DNA of 61,797 nt from NCBI GenBank assembly GCA_040223615.1, contig JAVKFY010000023.1, positions 1-61,797 of the forward strand, given 5' to 3'. Positions 34,221 through 42,757 of the stretch are shown here, piece after piece. Made by a program: the position numbers and the translations under genes. Position 1 is the stretch's first letter; every line of letters begins with the position of its first letter. Under the pieces are notes generated by a model that saw only the letters and a list, made by a program, of their open reading frames with translations, searched no databases and had not been told where the DNA came from. Origin of the DNA: JAVKFY01 sp040223615. GTDB lineage: Bacteria > Pseudomonadota > Alphaproteobacteria > GCA-2731375.

Positions 34221-36245
34221 TCAGGCGGCCGCGGCGAGCGCGGTGGCCTCGGCAATGGCGCGTTCGGCGTCCAGTTCGCCCGCCTCGCGGGCGCCGCCGA
34301 TCAGGTGCACGGTCTGACCGCGTTCTTGTAGGGCTTGATATAGGTCGCGGGCGCTTTCCTGCCCGGCGCAAATTACGACGTTGTCGACGTCGAGCACACG
34401 GGCCTCGCCGTCGATCTCGATGTGCAGGCCGGCGTCGTCGATCCGGGTGTAGGTGACGCCGCCCAGCATCTCCACGCCTTTCATTTGCAGCGCCGCCTTC
34501 ACCGCCCAGCCGGTCGACTTGCCGAGCGTGCCGCCGAGCCGGCCGGTCTTGCGCTGGCACAGCGTGATCTCGCGGGCCGAGTGCATGTCCGGGCCGTCGG
34601 GCGCCAGGCCGCCGGGCTGGGCGTAGGTCGGATCGATGCCCCATTCGCTCAGGAACGCATCGACGTTCGGGTTCGCCGGATCGCCCGGGCCCGCGGCCGA
34701 GGTCAGGAACTCCGCCACGTCGAACCCGACGCCGCCAGCGCCGACAATGGCAACTTTCTTGCCGACCGGCTTGCGGTGCCAGAGCACGTCGACGTAGCTC
34801 AACACCTTGGCGTGGTCGATGCCGGGGATCGCGGGGTTGCGCGGGGTGACGCCGGTGGCCAGCACCACCTCGGCGAAGCCGGCGAGGTCGTCAGCCGTGG
34901 CCGCGTGGTTCAGCTTCACGGTCACGCCGAGGGCCTTCAGCCGGGCGCCGAAGTAGCGGATGGTCTCGCGGTAGTCTTCCTTGCCGGGGATCGCCATCGC
35001 CATGTTGAACTGCCCGCCCAGGCGATCGGTTGCCTCGAACAGGGTGACCGCATGGCCGCGTTCGGCCGCCAGCGTGGCGCAGGCCATGCCGCCCGGCCCG
35101 GCGCCGACCACGGCGATGGTCTTCCTTGCGGCGGCCGGCGCGATGTCGGTGGCGAGTTCGTTGCAGGCGTGCGGGTTGACCATGCAGCCGGCGACCTGTC
35201 CGGTGAAGATGCGGTCCAGGCAAACCTGGTTGCAGGCGATGCAGGTGTTGATCTCGTCGCCCTTGCCGGCGATCGCCATGGCCACGAAATCGGGATCCGC
35301 CAGGAACGGGCGCGCCATCGACACCATGTCGGCGCCGCCGCCGGCGATGAGTTTGTCGGCCTGGGCCGGGTCGTTGATCCGGTTCGAGGTCACCAGCGGC
35401 AGCTTCACCTCGGTCTTCAGGCGCTGGGTGGTCCAGGCGAAGGCACCGCGCGGCACCATGTGGGCGATGGTCGGGATGCGCGCCTCGTGCCAGCCGATGC
35501 CGGTGTTGAGGATGTTGGCGCCCGCCGCCTCGACCCACTTGGCCATCTGCACGGTCTCGTCCCACGGGCTGCCGCCCTCCACCAGGTCGAGCAGCGACAG
35601 GCGGTACATGATGATGAAGTCGTCGCCGCAGACCTCGCGGGTCCGCCTGGCCACCTCGATGCCGAGACGGCAGCGGTTTTCCAGGGAGCCGCCCCATTCG
35701 TCGTCGCGCTGGTTGGTGCGCGGGCACATGAACTGGGTGAGGAGATATCCCTCCGAGCCCATGATCTCGACGCCGTCATAGCCGGCCTCGCGGGCGAGTC
35801 GCGCACAGTTCGCGAAGTCCTCGACGGTCTGGGTAACCTCGGGCGAGGTCAGCGCGCGGGGGCTGAACTTGTTGATCGGCGCGCGGATCGGCGATGGCGC
35901 GACGCAGTCGGGATGCTGGCCGTAGCGGCCGGTGTGCAGCACCTGCATCAAGATCTTGCCGCCGGCGTCGTGCACCGCCTTGGTGATGACGTTGTGGTCG
36001 CCGCCGTGCTCGCCGTCCATCGGCGCGTCGATCAGCCCGAAGCGGCCTTCCGCGTTGGGCGCGACGCCGCCGGTGACCATCAGCCCGACCTGGCCGCGCG
36101 CGCGCTCGGCGTAGAAGGCGGCCAGCTTGGCGAAACCATTCTCGGTCTCCTCCAGGCCGGTGTGCATCGAGCCCATGATCACGCGGTTCGCCAACGTGGT
36201 GAAGCCGAGGTCGAGCGGGGCCAGCAGGTGCGGGTAAGCGGACAT
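34221..36245 (-). CDS. fadH: 2,4-Dienoyl-CoA reductase (FadH family)
   Basis: Predicted 674-aa enzyme of the Old Yellow Enzyme/NADPH-flavin class, close in length to E. coli FadH (672). An N-terminal TIM barrel binds FMN (residues 1-330). The four iron-sulfur cysteines are in CIACNQVCLDRIF and a following cysteine 11 residues on (VAGCMVNP). The C-terminal part binds FAD and NADPH (VVGAGPGGMACATLAAERG; VAIVGAGGVGFDVAEFL). It reduces 2,4-dienoyl-CoA in the degradation of unsaturated fatty acids. The start is the ATG at 36245 after AGGAAG. Confidence 0.94.
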   Translation of the reverse strand: MSAYPHLLAPLDLGFTTLANRVIMGSMHTGLEETENGFAKLAAFYAERARGQVGLMVTGGVAPNAEGRFGLIDAPMDGEHGGDHNVITKAVHDAGGKILMQVLHTGRYGQHPDCVAPSPIRAPINKFSPRALTSPEVTQTVEDFANCARLAREAGYDGVEIMGSEGYLLTQFMCPRTNQRDDEWGGSLENRCRLGIEVARRTREVCGDDFIIMYRLSLLDLVEGGSPWDETVQMAKWVEAAGANILNTGIGWHEARIPTIAHMVPRGAFAWTTQRLKTEVKLPLVTSNRINDPAQADKLIAGGGADMVSMARPFLADPDFVAMAIAGKGDEINTCIACNQVCLDRIFTGQVAGCMVNPHACNELATDIAPAAARKTIAVVGAGPGGMACATLAAERGHAVTLFEATDRLGGQFNMAMAIPGKEDYRETIRYFGARLKALGVTVKLNHAATADDLAGFAEVVLATGVTPRNPAIPGIDHAKVLSYVDVLWHRKPVGKKVAIVGAGGVGFDVAEFLTSAAGPGDPANPNVDAFLSEWGIDPTYAQPGGLAPDGPDMHSAREITLCQRKTGRLGGTLGKSTGWAVKAALQMKGVEMLGGVTYTRIDDAGLHIEIDGEARVLDVDNVVICAGQESARDLYQALQERGQTVHLIGGAREAGELDAERAIAEATALAAAA

Positions 36246-36253
36246 GTTGCTTC

Positions 36254-37981
36254 CTAGTTCGGCAGGTCGGCGGGGTCGATGGCGGCATAGTCGGCCAGCG
36301 GCCGGAACAGCTTGGAGGCCCACTCGGTCTCGGCGCCGATGCCGCGGCGCGGCAGGTGCGTCAGGTGGCCGTCGACGAACAGCTTCAGCACGCAAGCCTT
36401 GCGGGCGTCGCCGCGCGCCAGGTCGGCGGCGGCCTGCCGCGTCAACAACGACGTCGCGAACAGGTCGGCCAGCAGCGTCATCAGGCGCCGCGCGTGGCGT
36501 TGCGCCTTGTCGGCGTCGGTGGCGACGTAGCGTAGCGCTTCCTCGGCATCTTTCAGGGCGGCGCGCGCCGGCTTCAGGATCGCGCTCAGTGCTTCCGGCG
36601 CGTCCAGGATGGTGCCGCCGACAGCTTGCACGAACATCTCGGCGCCGCCGTAGCGTTGCGACAGCAGGCGCAGGAGCTCAAGCGCCTGGATGTTGGCCGG
36701 ACCTTCCCAGACCGTCAGCACCTGGGCGTCGCGCAGCAGGCGCGGGGTGACGAAGTCGTAGGTGTAGCCGTTGCCGCCGATGATCTCGATGGCGCCGCGC
36801 GCCGCCTGGTTGGCGTACTCGGCGGTCAGGTACTTGGCCAGCGCCGTCGCCAGCCGCAGCCAGGTGCGCTCGCGGTTGTCGGCGTCGCCGACCTCGCTGA
36901 TATGCGCGCTATCGAACGCGGCGGCCGCCTCGAACGACATCGCCACCGAGGCGTCGAGCGTGACCAGCAGCTTCAGCAGCTCGTCCTGCACCATCGGATA
37001 GCTGGTGATGGTGCTGCCGAAGGCGACGCGGCCGTCGGCGAATTGAAGCGCTTCCAGATAGGCGCGGCGGTGCAGGCCGGAGGAACCGAGCGCGTTCTGG
37101 ATGCGCGAGAATTCCAGCGCCTCCATCATCAGCCGGAAGCCGGTCGGCGGCGCGGCGATCTCCAGCGCCCAGGTGCCGGTCAGGTCGAGCTCGGCGGTGG
37201 GCACGCCGATGGTGCCGAGCTTGTCCTTCAGGCGCCGGATGCGGAAGTCGTTGGCCGAGCCGTCGGGCATCTCGGTCGGCACCAGGTAGAGGCCAAGGCC
37301 CTTGCTGCCGCCGGCGCCGTCCTCGGGCCGCGCGGTGGCGACAGCGATGCCGCCATCGATCGCCGAGGTGAACCATTTGATGCCGGTCAGCCGCCAGGCA
37401 TCGCCGTCTTTCCTGGCGACCGTGGTGGTGGCGCCGACGTCGGAGCCGCCGTGCTGTTCGGTGGCCCAGGTGCCGGCGCTCTTCGCCCGGCCGTCGATCC
37501 GGGTGAGCTGGTGCAGGTAGTCGCGCTTCACGCGCTCAGGCGCGAACCGGTCCAGCACGTAGGCGACCGCGCCAGTCATCGTCACCGGGCAATGCAACGA
37601 GGTGTCGGCCTGGCTCAGCAGGTAGCCCATGGCGAAAGTGACGAGGTATGGCGCCGGGTCTTCGGTGTAGTTCAGGCCGACGGCGCCGTGCTCGTAGACC
37701 CGGCGGCTGACCTGCTGCCAGGCCGGGTTGGTGACCACGTGGTTGGCCAGCCGGCCGTCGCGGTCGTGTGACTTCAGGGTCGGATGGCCGTGGCGGTCGG
37801 TGTACTCGGCGGCGCGGTCGACCTCGTCGCCGACGAAACGCCCGAAGTCGCCCAGCTTGTCGGCCCAACGCGTCAGCAGCGCCGGGTCGCGCCGGTCCAG
37901 CTCGGCCCGCAGGTTGGCGTCGAGCGCGAACAGGTCCTGGCCGCGAAGGCTGGGCATCGGGGCTGTCTCAGGCATCGACAT
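36254..37981 (-). CDS. AidB-like acyl-CoA dehydrogenase
   Basis: Predicted 575-aa ACAD with the AidB-type N-terminal domain (MSMPETAPMPSL then long first domain) and the GTWATEQHGGSDVGATTTVA FAD loop. The C-terminal VWEGPANIQALELLRLL carries the active-site region. AidB binds DNA and isovaleryl-CoA dehydrogenase-like enzymes share this fold. The gene overlaps the MerR regulator by 14 bases if it starts at 37981 and by eight bases if it starts at 37975; the ATG at 37975 is equally good. It is the first catalytic gene after the regulator and is likely co-regulated. Confidence 0.85.
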   Translation of the reverse strand: MSMPETAPMPSLRGQDLFALDANLRAELDRRDPALLTRWADKLGDFGRFVGDEVDRAAEYTDRHGHPTLKSHDRDGRLANHVVTNPAWQQVSRRVYEHGAVGLNYTEDPAPYLVTFAMGYLLSQADTSLHCPVTMTGAVAYVLDRFAPERVKRDYLHQLTRIDGRAKSAGTWATEQHGGSDVGATTTVARKDGDAWRLTGIKWFTSAIDGGIAVATARPEDGAGGSKGLGLYLVPTEMPDGSANDFRIRRLKDKLGTIGVPTAELDLTGTWALEIAAPPTGFRLMMEALEFSRIQNALGSSGLHRRAYLEALQFADGRVAFGSTITSYPMVQDELLKLLVTLDASVAMSFEAAAAFDSAHISEVGDADNRERTWLRLATALAKYLTAEYANQAARGAIEIIGGNGYTYDFVTPRLLRDAQVLTVWEGPANIQALELLRLLSQRYGGAEMFVQAVGGTILDAPEALSAILKPARAALKDAEEALRYVATDADKAQRHARRLMTLLADLFATSLLTRQAAADLARGDARKACVLKLFVDGHLTHLPRRGIGAETEWASKLFRPLADYAAIDPADLPN

Positions 37982-38411
37982 CGGCGACCCCCTTGCCGTT
38001 TAGCGCCTGCTCGATGTGGCGCTGGCTGTCGCGGAGCTCGCTGATCGCGGCGTCGAGGTCGGCGCGCTGCGCCTCCAGGGCCTCGATGCGGGTGGCGATC
38101 TTGCGATAGGTCAGGCGCATCTGCTCGATCTGACCATCGCCGAGATCGTAGAGATCGAGCATCTCCTTGATGTCGGCGAGCGAGAAGCCGAGCCGCTTGC
38201 CGCGCAGGATCAGCTTCAAACGGGCCCGGTCGCGCCGCGCATAGACCCGGTTCAGGCCATTGCGCTGCGGTTGCAGCAGGTCCTTGTCTTCGTAGAATCG
38301 AATCGTCCGCGGCGTGACGGAGAATTCTTCCGCCAGTTCGGTGATGGTATAAGTTTCGTTGGCGGAAGGGCCAGCGGAGGGCAACGCGTCGCTAGCGGCG
38401 GCGGCTTTCAC
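37968..38411 (-). CDS. MerR family transcriptional regulator, LiuR-like
   Basis: Predicted 147-aa regulator. The MerR winged helix-turn-helix is at about residues 20-90 (TITELAEEFSVTPRTIRFYEDKDLL), followed by the dimerisation coiled coil (about 90-147). The length and the context, next to an acyl-CoA dehydrogenase and in a fatty/branched-chain acid cluster, fit LiuR. It starts at a GTG at 38411 after AGGGAG. It overlaps the ACAD gene by up to 14 bases. A perfect 26-bp palindrome 70 bases upstream is its likely operator. Exact effector is unknown. Confidence 0.85.
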   Translation of the reverse strand: MKAAAASDALPSAGPSANETYTITELAEEFSVTPRTIRFYEDKDLLQPQRNGLNRVYARRDRARLKLILRGKRLGFSLADIKEMLDLYDLGDGQIEQMRLTYRKIATRIEALEAQRADLDAAISELRDSQRHIEQALNGKGVADVDA

Positions 38412-38480
38412 GGATGGTCGCTCCCTGTCAGCGCCCGTTGCCGGGCCGTACCGCTGCTCATCGCGGCTGTGAGAGAATAT

Positions 38481-38506
38481 AGTTGACGTTTACGTAAACG
38501 TCAACT
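38481..38506. promoter_or_regulatory. Perfect 26-bp palindromic operator, probable LiuR-like site
   Basis: A perfect dyad: arms AGTTGACGTTTAC and GTAAACGTCAACT meeting at 38493/38494. It lies in the 123-base gap between the divergent MerR regulator and the Mpo1-like gene. LiuR sites known to me are palindromes with an ACGT-rich core, so binding by the adjacent regulator is likely but inferred. I found no second copy in this window, so the downstream cluster may be driven from this site, or from others outside. Confidence 0.75.
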
Positions 38507-38534
38507 TGTTGCGAGATACCGGAGGAAGGCCGCA

Positions 38535-38918
38535 ATGGCGCGTGGCACGGGTGACCGGTTCGGTCGATACCATGATTTCTGGCCCCATTACCTGCGCGAA
38601 CATGCGCGGCCGGCGACGCGGACGCTGCACTATGCCGGCACCGCGCTGGCGCTGCTGTTCCTGGCGCTGGCCGTCGCGACCGCGCAGTGGTGGCTGCTGC
38701 TGGCCGTGCTGGTGGCCGGCTACGGGCCGGCCTGGTCGGCGCATTTCTTCGTCGAACGCAACCGGCCGGCTACGTTCCGCTATCCGTTGTGGTCGCTGCT
38801 CAGTGACTTTCGCATGTTCGCGCTGTTCCTGGCGGGCCGGATCGACGGCGAACTACGCGCCGCCGGGGTCGGTGAGCGGGGTTCGGCGCCCGCCACGGGG
38901 TCGCCAACGGGTGCTTGA
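38535..38918 (+). CDS. Mpo1-like protein (DUF962)
   Basis: Predicted 127-aa membrane protein with two transmembrane segments (about 30-65). The short N-terminal DFWPHYLREHARPATRTLHY and the loop HFFVERNRPATFRYPLWSLLSDFRMF carry the family's conserved histidines and NRPATF motif. Yeast Mpo1 is an Fe(II) dioxygenase that shortens 2-hydroxy fatty acids by alpha-oxidation; bacterial activity is unproved. It is divergent from the LiuR-like gene across the palindrome, which suggests shared control with beta-oxidation. Confidence 0.85.
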   Translation: MARGTGDRFGRYHDFWPHYLREHARPATRTLHYAGTALALLFLALAVATAQWWLLLAVLVAGYGPAWSAHFFVERNRPATFRYPLWSLLSDFRMFALFLAGRIDGELRAAGVGERGSAPATGSPTGA

Positions 38919-39020
38919 GCAACACCCGATAACTACTTTGGGCAGCGGCGCAAAAACCATTTGGGTCAAGTGCGGGCTATCGGTTAACTTGCGCATCGAG
39001 TGTGCCGGGGGAGGGTGCTG

Positions 39021-40370
39021 ATGTCGCGCGGTCACCGCGTGAAGTTGTTGTTGGGAGCGATCGGAACGGCGACGTTGCTGGTCGCCGGCAGTGCGTCGGC
39101 GCAGGCGCCTTCGAGCACGCTGGAGCAGCAATTCGAAGCTGCGTTCCAGCAGATGCTGCGCGACCCGTCCAACCTCGACAATACGTTCAAATACGCCGAA
39201 CTGGCGATCCGCATCGGCGATTACGAGGCGGCGATCAGCGCCCTGGAGCGGATGCTGCTGTTCAACCCGGACCTGCCGCGGGTGCGGCTGGAACTGGGCG
39301 TGCTGTACTTCCGGCTCGGCTCCTACGCGATATCGCGCACCTACCTGACCCGCGCGCTTGAGGGCGAGGACGTGCCGGACGACGTACGCGCGCGTGTCGC
39401 CACCTACCTGGCGGAAATCGAGAAGCGCACCTCCCGGCACCGGTTCGCCGGCTCGTTCTACGGCGGCGCGCGTTACCAGACCAACGCCAACGCCGGCCCG
39501 AACAGCACCGCGATCTCGCTGCTCGGCGTCGAGGCGAACCTGGACAGCCAGTTCACCGAGATGCCGGACTGGAATCTCTTCGCATCGGGCAGCGTGCGCT
39601 ACACCTACGATCCGCAACTGCAGACCGGTGAAGTGCTGCAGGCCGACTTGCTGCTCTATGGCGCGGAACAGTTCGAACAGGGCCAGCTCGACCTGCTCTA
39701 TGCCGAGCTCAAGATCGGACCGCGCGGCCAGTTCTGGCCGGAGATGATCGAGGGCGTCAGCTACCGGCCATACGTCCTGGGCCAGCAGACGCTGCTGGAC
39801 GACACCGCCTACTTCCGTGCCTTCGGTGGTGGCTTCAACCTGGCCAAGCAGTTCGGCCCGGTGATCAGCGGCGAGGCCAACCTCGAACATATCGTCAAGA
39901 ACTACCACAACTCCGAGGGCCGCCCGACGCTGGAGAACCAGGACGGCGCGGAGACCGAGCTGCGGCTCGACATGAACTTCGCCATCGGACCAACCAGCGT
40001 GCTGTCGCTCGGCGGCGCGGTGAAGACCGAGAATGCCGAGGAATCGCTGTTCTCGAACATCGAGTATCTGCTGACCGCGTCCTATACGCTGAGCTACGCG
40101 GTGCCGATCGACAATCTGCCGACCGACCGCTGGACCTCGTCCTTCTCGGTCACCCGGGTCTGGACCTCGTACCACGAGCCCGATCCGGCGGTGGACCCGG
40201 TGAAGAACCGCTCCGACCAGGAGTGGCGCTGGAGTATCCTGACCAGTGTTCCGGTGAGCGAGAACTGGGCTCTGATCGGCACGCTGCAGCGGACGATGGT
40301 CGATTCCAACTTCCGCAACTTCAACTACAACAACACCTCGGCCTCGATCGGCGCGTCGTACCGGTTCTAG
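39021..40370 (+). CDS. Outer-membrane TPR/beta-barrel protein (SLAM-like architecture)
   Basis: Predicted 449 aa. A signal peptide covers residues 1-28. Helical TPR-type repeats fill about 40-140 (IGDYEAAISALERMLLFNPDLPRV). The rest alternates hydrophobic and polar residues in long strands and ends with phenylalanine, as in outer-membrane barrels, with turns such as TNANAGPN. The plan resembles the Slam (DUF560) surface-lipoprotein translocons and related porin-like proteins. The ATG at 39021 follows GGGGGAGGG. No substrate lipoprotein is evident nearby. Confidence 0.75.
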   Translation: MSRGHRVKLLLGAIGTATLLVAGSASAQAPSSTLEQQFEAAFQQMLRDPSNLDNTFKYAELAIRIGDYEAAISALERMLLFNPDLPRVRLELGVLYFRLGSYAISRTYLTRALEGEDVPDDVRARVATYLAEIEKRTSRHRFAGSFYGGARYQTNANAGPNSTAISLLGVEANLDSQFTEMPDWNLFASGSVRYTYDPQLQTGEVLQADLLLYGAEQFEQGQLDLLYAELKIGPRGQFWPEMIEGVSYRPYVLGQQTLLDDTAYFRAFGGGFNLAKQFGPVISGEANLEHIVKNYHNSEGRPTLENQDGAETELRLDMNFAIGPTSVLSLGGAVKTENAEESLFSNIEYLLTASYTLSYAVPIDNLPTDRWTSSFSVTRVWTSYHEPDPAVDPVKNRSDQEWRWSILTSVPVSENWALIGTLQRTMVDSNFRNFNYNNTSASIGASYRF

Positions 40371-40385
40371 AATTGCGGCCCTCGT

Positions 40386-40414
40386 GCCGGAATCGCCGGG
40401 TCAAGCCCGGCCGT
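40386..40414. repeat. Short palindromic intergenic repeat fragment
   Basis: GCCGGAATCGCCGGGTCAAGCCCGGC forms a small hairpin resembling the ends of the dispersed repeats at 45634 and 51805. It is incomplete compared with them and lies just after the barrel gene, between convergent genes, so it may serve as terminator. Confidence 0.45.
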
Positions 40415-40485
40415 GGCGCCTGCCTTGCTGATCTCAATACGCCCGTTCGTCAAGCCCGGACGCGATTCGGGGATCTCGTGATGGC

Positions 40486-42183
40486 CTATTCCGCCGCGGC
40501 CTTCTTCACCTCTTCCTCGATCAGCTCCTTCTTCGACAGCTTGCCGACCGGGGTTTTCGGGAGCTCGGCGCGGAACTCGACCGCGCCGGGCAGTTCGTGG
40601 CGGCCGAGCTTGTCGGTCAGGAACTCGCGAAGTTCCTCGAGGCTGAACTGGCCAGCGCCGTCGCGCAGCTTGATAAACGCCTTGGCGGCCTGGCCGCGAT
40701 ACTCGTCGGCGACGCCGATCACCGTGACCTCTTCCACGGCCGGATGCTCGTAGATCGCGTCTTCGATGTTGCGCGGATAGACGTTGTAGCCGCCGGACAG
40801 GATCATGTCCTTCTTGCGGTCGACGATGAAGACGTAGCCGTCCTCGTCCATGTAGCCGATGTCGCCGGTGTGGAAGCGGCCGCCGGCAAAGGCTTCGGCG
40901 GTCTCGTCCGGCTTGTTCCAGTAGCCCCGCGTGACGTTCGGGCCGGTGACGCAGATCTCGCCGCGCTCGCCATAGGGCAACACGCGCAGCGGGTCGTCGA
41001 CGTCGACGAACTCCATGGTGATGCCGGGCATCGGCAGGCCACAGGAGCCGGCGCGGCGCGGTCGGCTCATCGGGCTGCCAGTACCGGGCGCGCAGGTCTC
41101 GGTCATGCCCCAGCCCTCCAGGAGCTGACACCCGGTCAGGCTCTCGAACCGGTTCGCCACCTCCACCGGCAACGGCGCGCCGCCGGAGTTGCACAGCTTC
41201 AGCGAGGTGAGGTCGAGGTTGCCGGCGTCGGGATGGGCGACGATCGCGGTGTACATCGTCGGGACGCCCGGGAAAACCGTCGGCCGCTTGCCGGCCAGGT
41301 CCTTGATCACGGCGTCGAGCTCGAAGCGCGGATGCAAGATCAGCTTGGTGCCGGTCGCGGTGCCGTAGAGCAGGATCACGGTCAGCGCGTAGATGTGGAA
41401 CAGCGGCAGCACCGTGAGCGTGCTCTCCACGCCCTCCTCCAGCACCCGAGGCTCGGTGGCGGTGAAGCTCTTGAGCTGCTCGGCGGCGGCGACCAGGTTG
41501 GCGTGGGTCAGCATCGCGCCCTTCGGCAGGCCGGTCGTGCCGCCGGTATACTGGACCGCCGCCAGTGTCTCGTTGGCGTCGCCGTGCTGGACCTTGTCGT
41601 AGCGCCCGTCATTGCCGATCAGCTTGGCGTAGCGCAGGTGGCGGTCGTCCTTCGGCACTTCGGCCAGGTCGGCCTTGCGCGCCAGCGGAAACAGCAGGTT
41701 CTTCGGGAACGGCAGGAAGTCGGCGACCGAGCCGACGATCACCTTCTTCAGCCGGGTCTTGCCGAGCAGGCCGGCGACGGTCGGGTACAGCACCTTCAGG
41801 TCGAGCGTGACCATGATGTCGGTGTGCGAATCCTCGATCTTGTGTTCGATCTCGCGCGCGGCGTCGAGCGGCGAATAGTTCACCACCGTGCCGCCGGCCT
41901 TGAGAATGGCGAAGAACAGGATCGGATAGTGCGGCGTGTTCGGCAGGAACAGGCCGACATGGGTGCCCGGCCCGACGCCCAGCGCCTGCAACCCCTTGGC
42001 GGCGCGGTCGACCAGGTCGTGCACCTGCTCATAGCTCAGGCGCTTGTCCATGAAGTCGAGGTAGACGTTCTTCGGCCAGCGCTGCGCCGCCTCGTCGAGC
42101 AGCGCGAAGACCGGTCGCGGCTCGAACGTGAACTCCCAGCTGACGCCGGGCGGATAGGACTTATGCCACAGCGGCTCGGTCAT
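40486..42183 (-). CDS. Long-chain fatty acid-CoA ligase (FadD type)
   Basis: Predicted 565-aa adenylate-forming enzyme that activates fatty acids to acyl-CoA. The AMP-binding motif is YTGGTTGLPKGAMLTH, with the second signature GWGMTETC and the C-terminal GERGEICVTGPNVTRGYWN and DRKKDMILSGGYNVYP regions, including the catalytic lysine near the end. Length matches FadD. The ATG at 42183 follows GGGAGG. It would supply substrates for the oxidation cluster 4 kb away. No transporter FadL is nearby. Confidence 0.93.
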   Translation of the reverse strand: MTEPLWHKSYPPGVSWEFTFEPRPVFALLDEAAQRWPKNVYLDFMDKRLSYEQVHDLVDRAAKGLQALGVGPGTHVGLFLPNTPHYPILFFAILKAGGTVVNYSPLDAAREIEHKIEDSHTDIMVTLDLKVLYPTVAGLLGKTRLKKVIVGSVADFLPFPKNLLFPLARKADLAEVPKDDRHLRYAKLIGNDGRYDKVQHGDANETLAAVQYTGGTTGLPKGAMLTHANLVAAAEQLKSFTATEPRVLEEGVESTLTVLPLFHIYALTVILLYGTATGTKLILHPRFELDAVIKDLAGKRPTVFPGVPTMYTAIVAHPDAGNLDLTSLKLCNSGGAPLPVEVANRFESLTGCQLLEGWGMTETCAPGTGSPMSRPRRAGSCGLPMPGITMEFVDVDDPLRVLPYGERGEICVTGPNVTRGYWNKPDETAEAFAGGRFHTGDIGYMDEDGYVFIVDRKKDMILSGGYNVYPRNIEDAIYEHPAVEEVTVIGVADEYRGQAAKAFIKLRDGAGQFSLEELREFLTDKLGRHELPGAVEFRAELPKTPVGKLSKKELIEEEVKKAAAE

Positions 42184-42352
42184 GACGGTACCTCCCTGGC
42201 CGGCGCTGGCCGCCTCGTTGTTGGCGGGCCGCCATAGTCACCGGAGCGTGAAGTATCGGGGCTCGGCGCGGGCCGGGCAAGGCGCTTGCGGCTTTGCCTG
42301 CCGGCACGCGATCGGACATGATCGCCGCGACCAGCGGGACAGGGAGCAAGCA

Positions 42353-42757
42353 ATGACCATGCAGGGCGGCTGCTATTGCGGCGAGATCAGGTACGAATCC
42401 GGCGGCGATCTGCAGGGCGCGATTCAGTGCCACTGCCGCGAATGCCAGTACATCACCGGCGGCAATCCGAACGTGATCGTGATCGTGCCGGCCGACGGGT
42501 TCAAGTTCACCAAGGGCGAGCCGAAGAGCTTCACCCGTAGCGACCTTGAGTCGCCGGTCACGCGGCTGTTCTGCGAGAATTGCGGCACCGGGATCGGCAC
42601 CAGGACACCGCGCCGGCCGGACTCGGTGATCCTCAAGGTCGGCACGCTTGACGACCCGTCGATCTTCCAGGCGAAGGCGGCGATCTTCACGTGCGATGCG
42701 CAGCCCTTCCACGTGGTGCCCGAGGGCATCCCCGCCTTCGAGAAGATGCCGGGCTAG
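42353..42757 (+). CDS. GFA family protein (glutathione-dependent formaldehyde-activating-like)
   Basis: Predicted 134-aa zinc protein of the GFA/CENP-V domain. Cysteines occur in GGCYCGEIRY, CHCRECQ and FCENCGTGI, a pattern that binds structural and exchangeable zinc in this fold. Only a small subset of these proteins is known to act on formaldehyde adducts, so function is uncertain. The ATG at 42353 follows AGGGAG. Its stop is interlocked with the stop of the convergent MetE/UROD-like gene. Confidence 0.85.
   Translation: MTMQGGCYCGEIRYESGGDLQGAIQCHCRECQYITGGNPNVIVIVPADGFKFTKGEPKSFTRSDLESPVTRLFCENCGTGIGTRTPRRPDSVILKVGTLDDPSIFQAKAAIFTCDAQPFHVVPEGIPAFEKMPG

Noticed and set aside
37968..38411. 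Heavy-metal MerR regulator
   Set aside because: The C-terminal metal-binding cysteines of metal sensors are missing and the context is fatty-acid oxidation.
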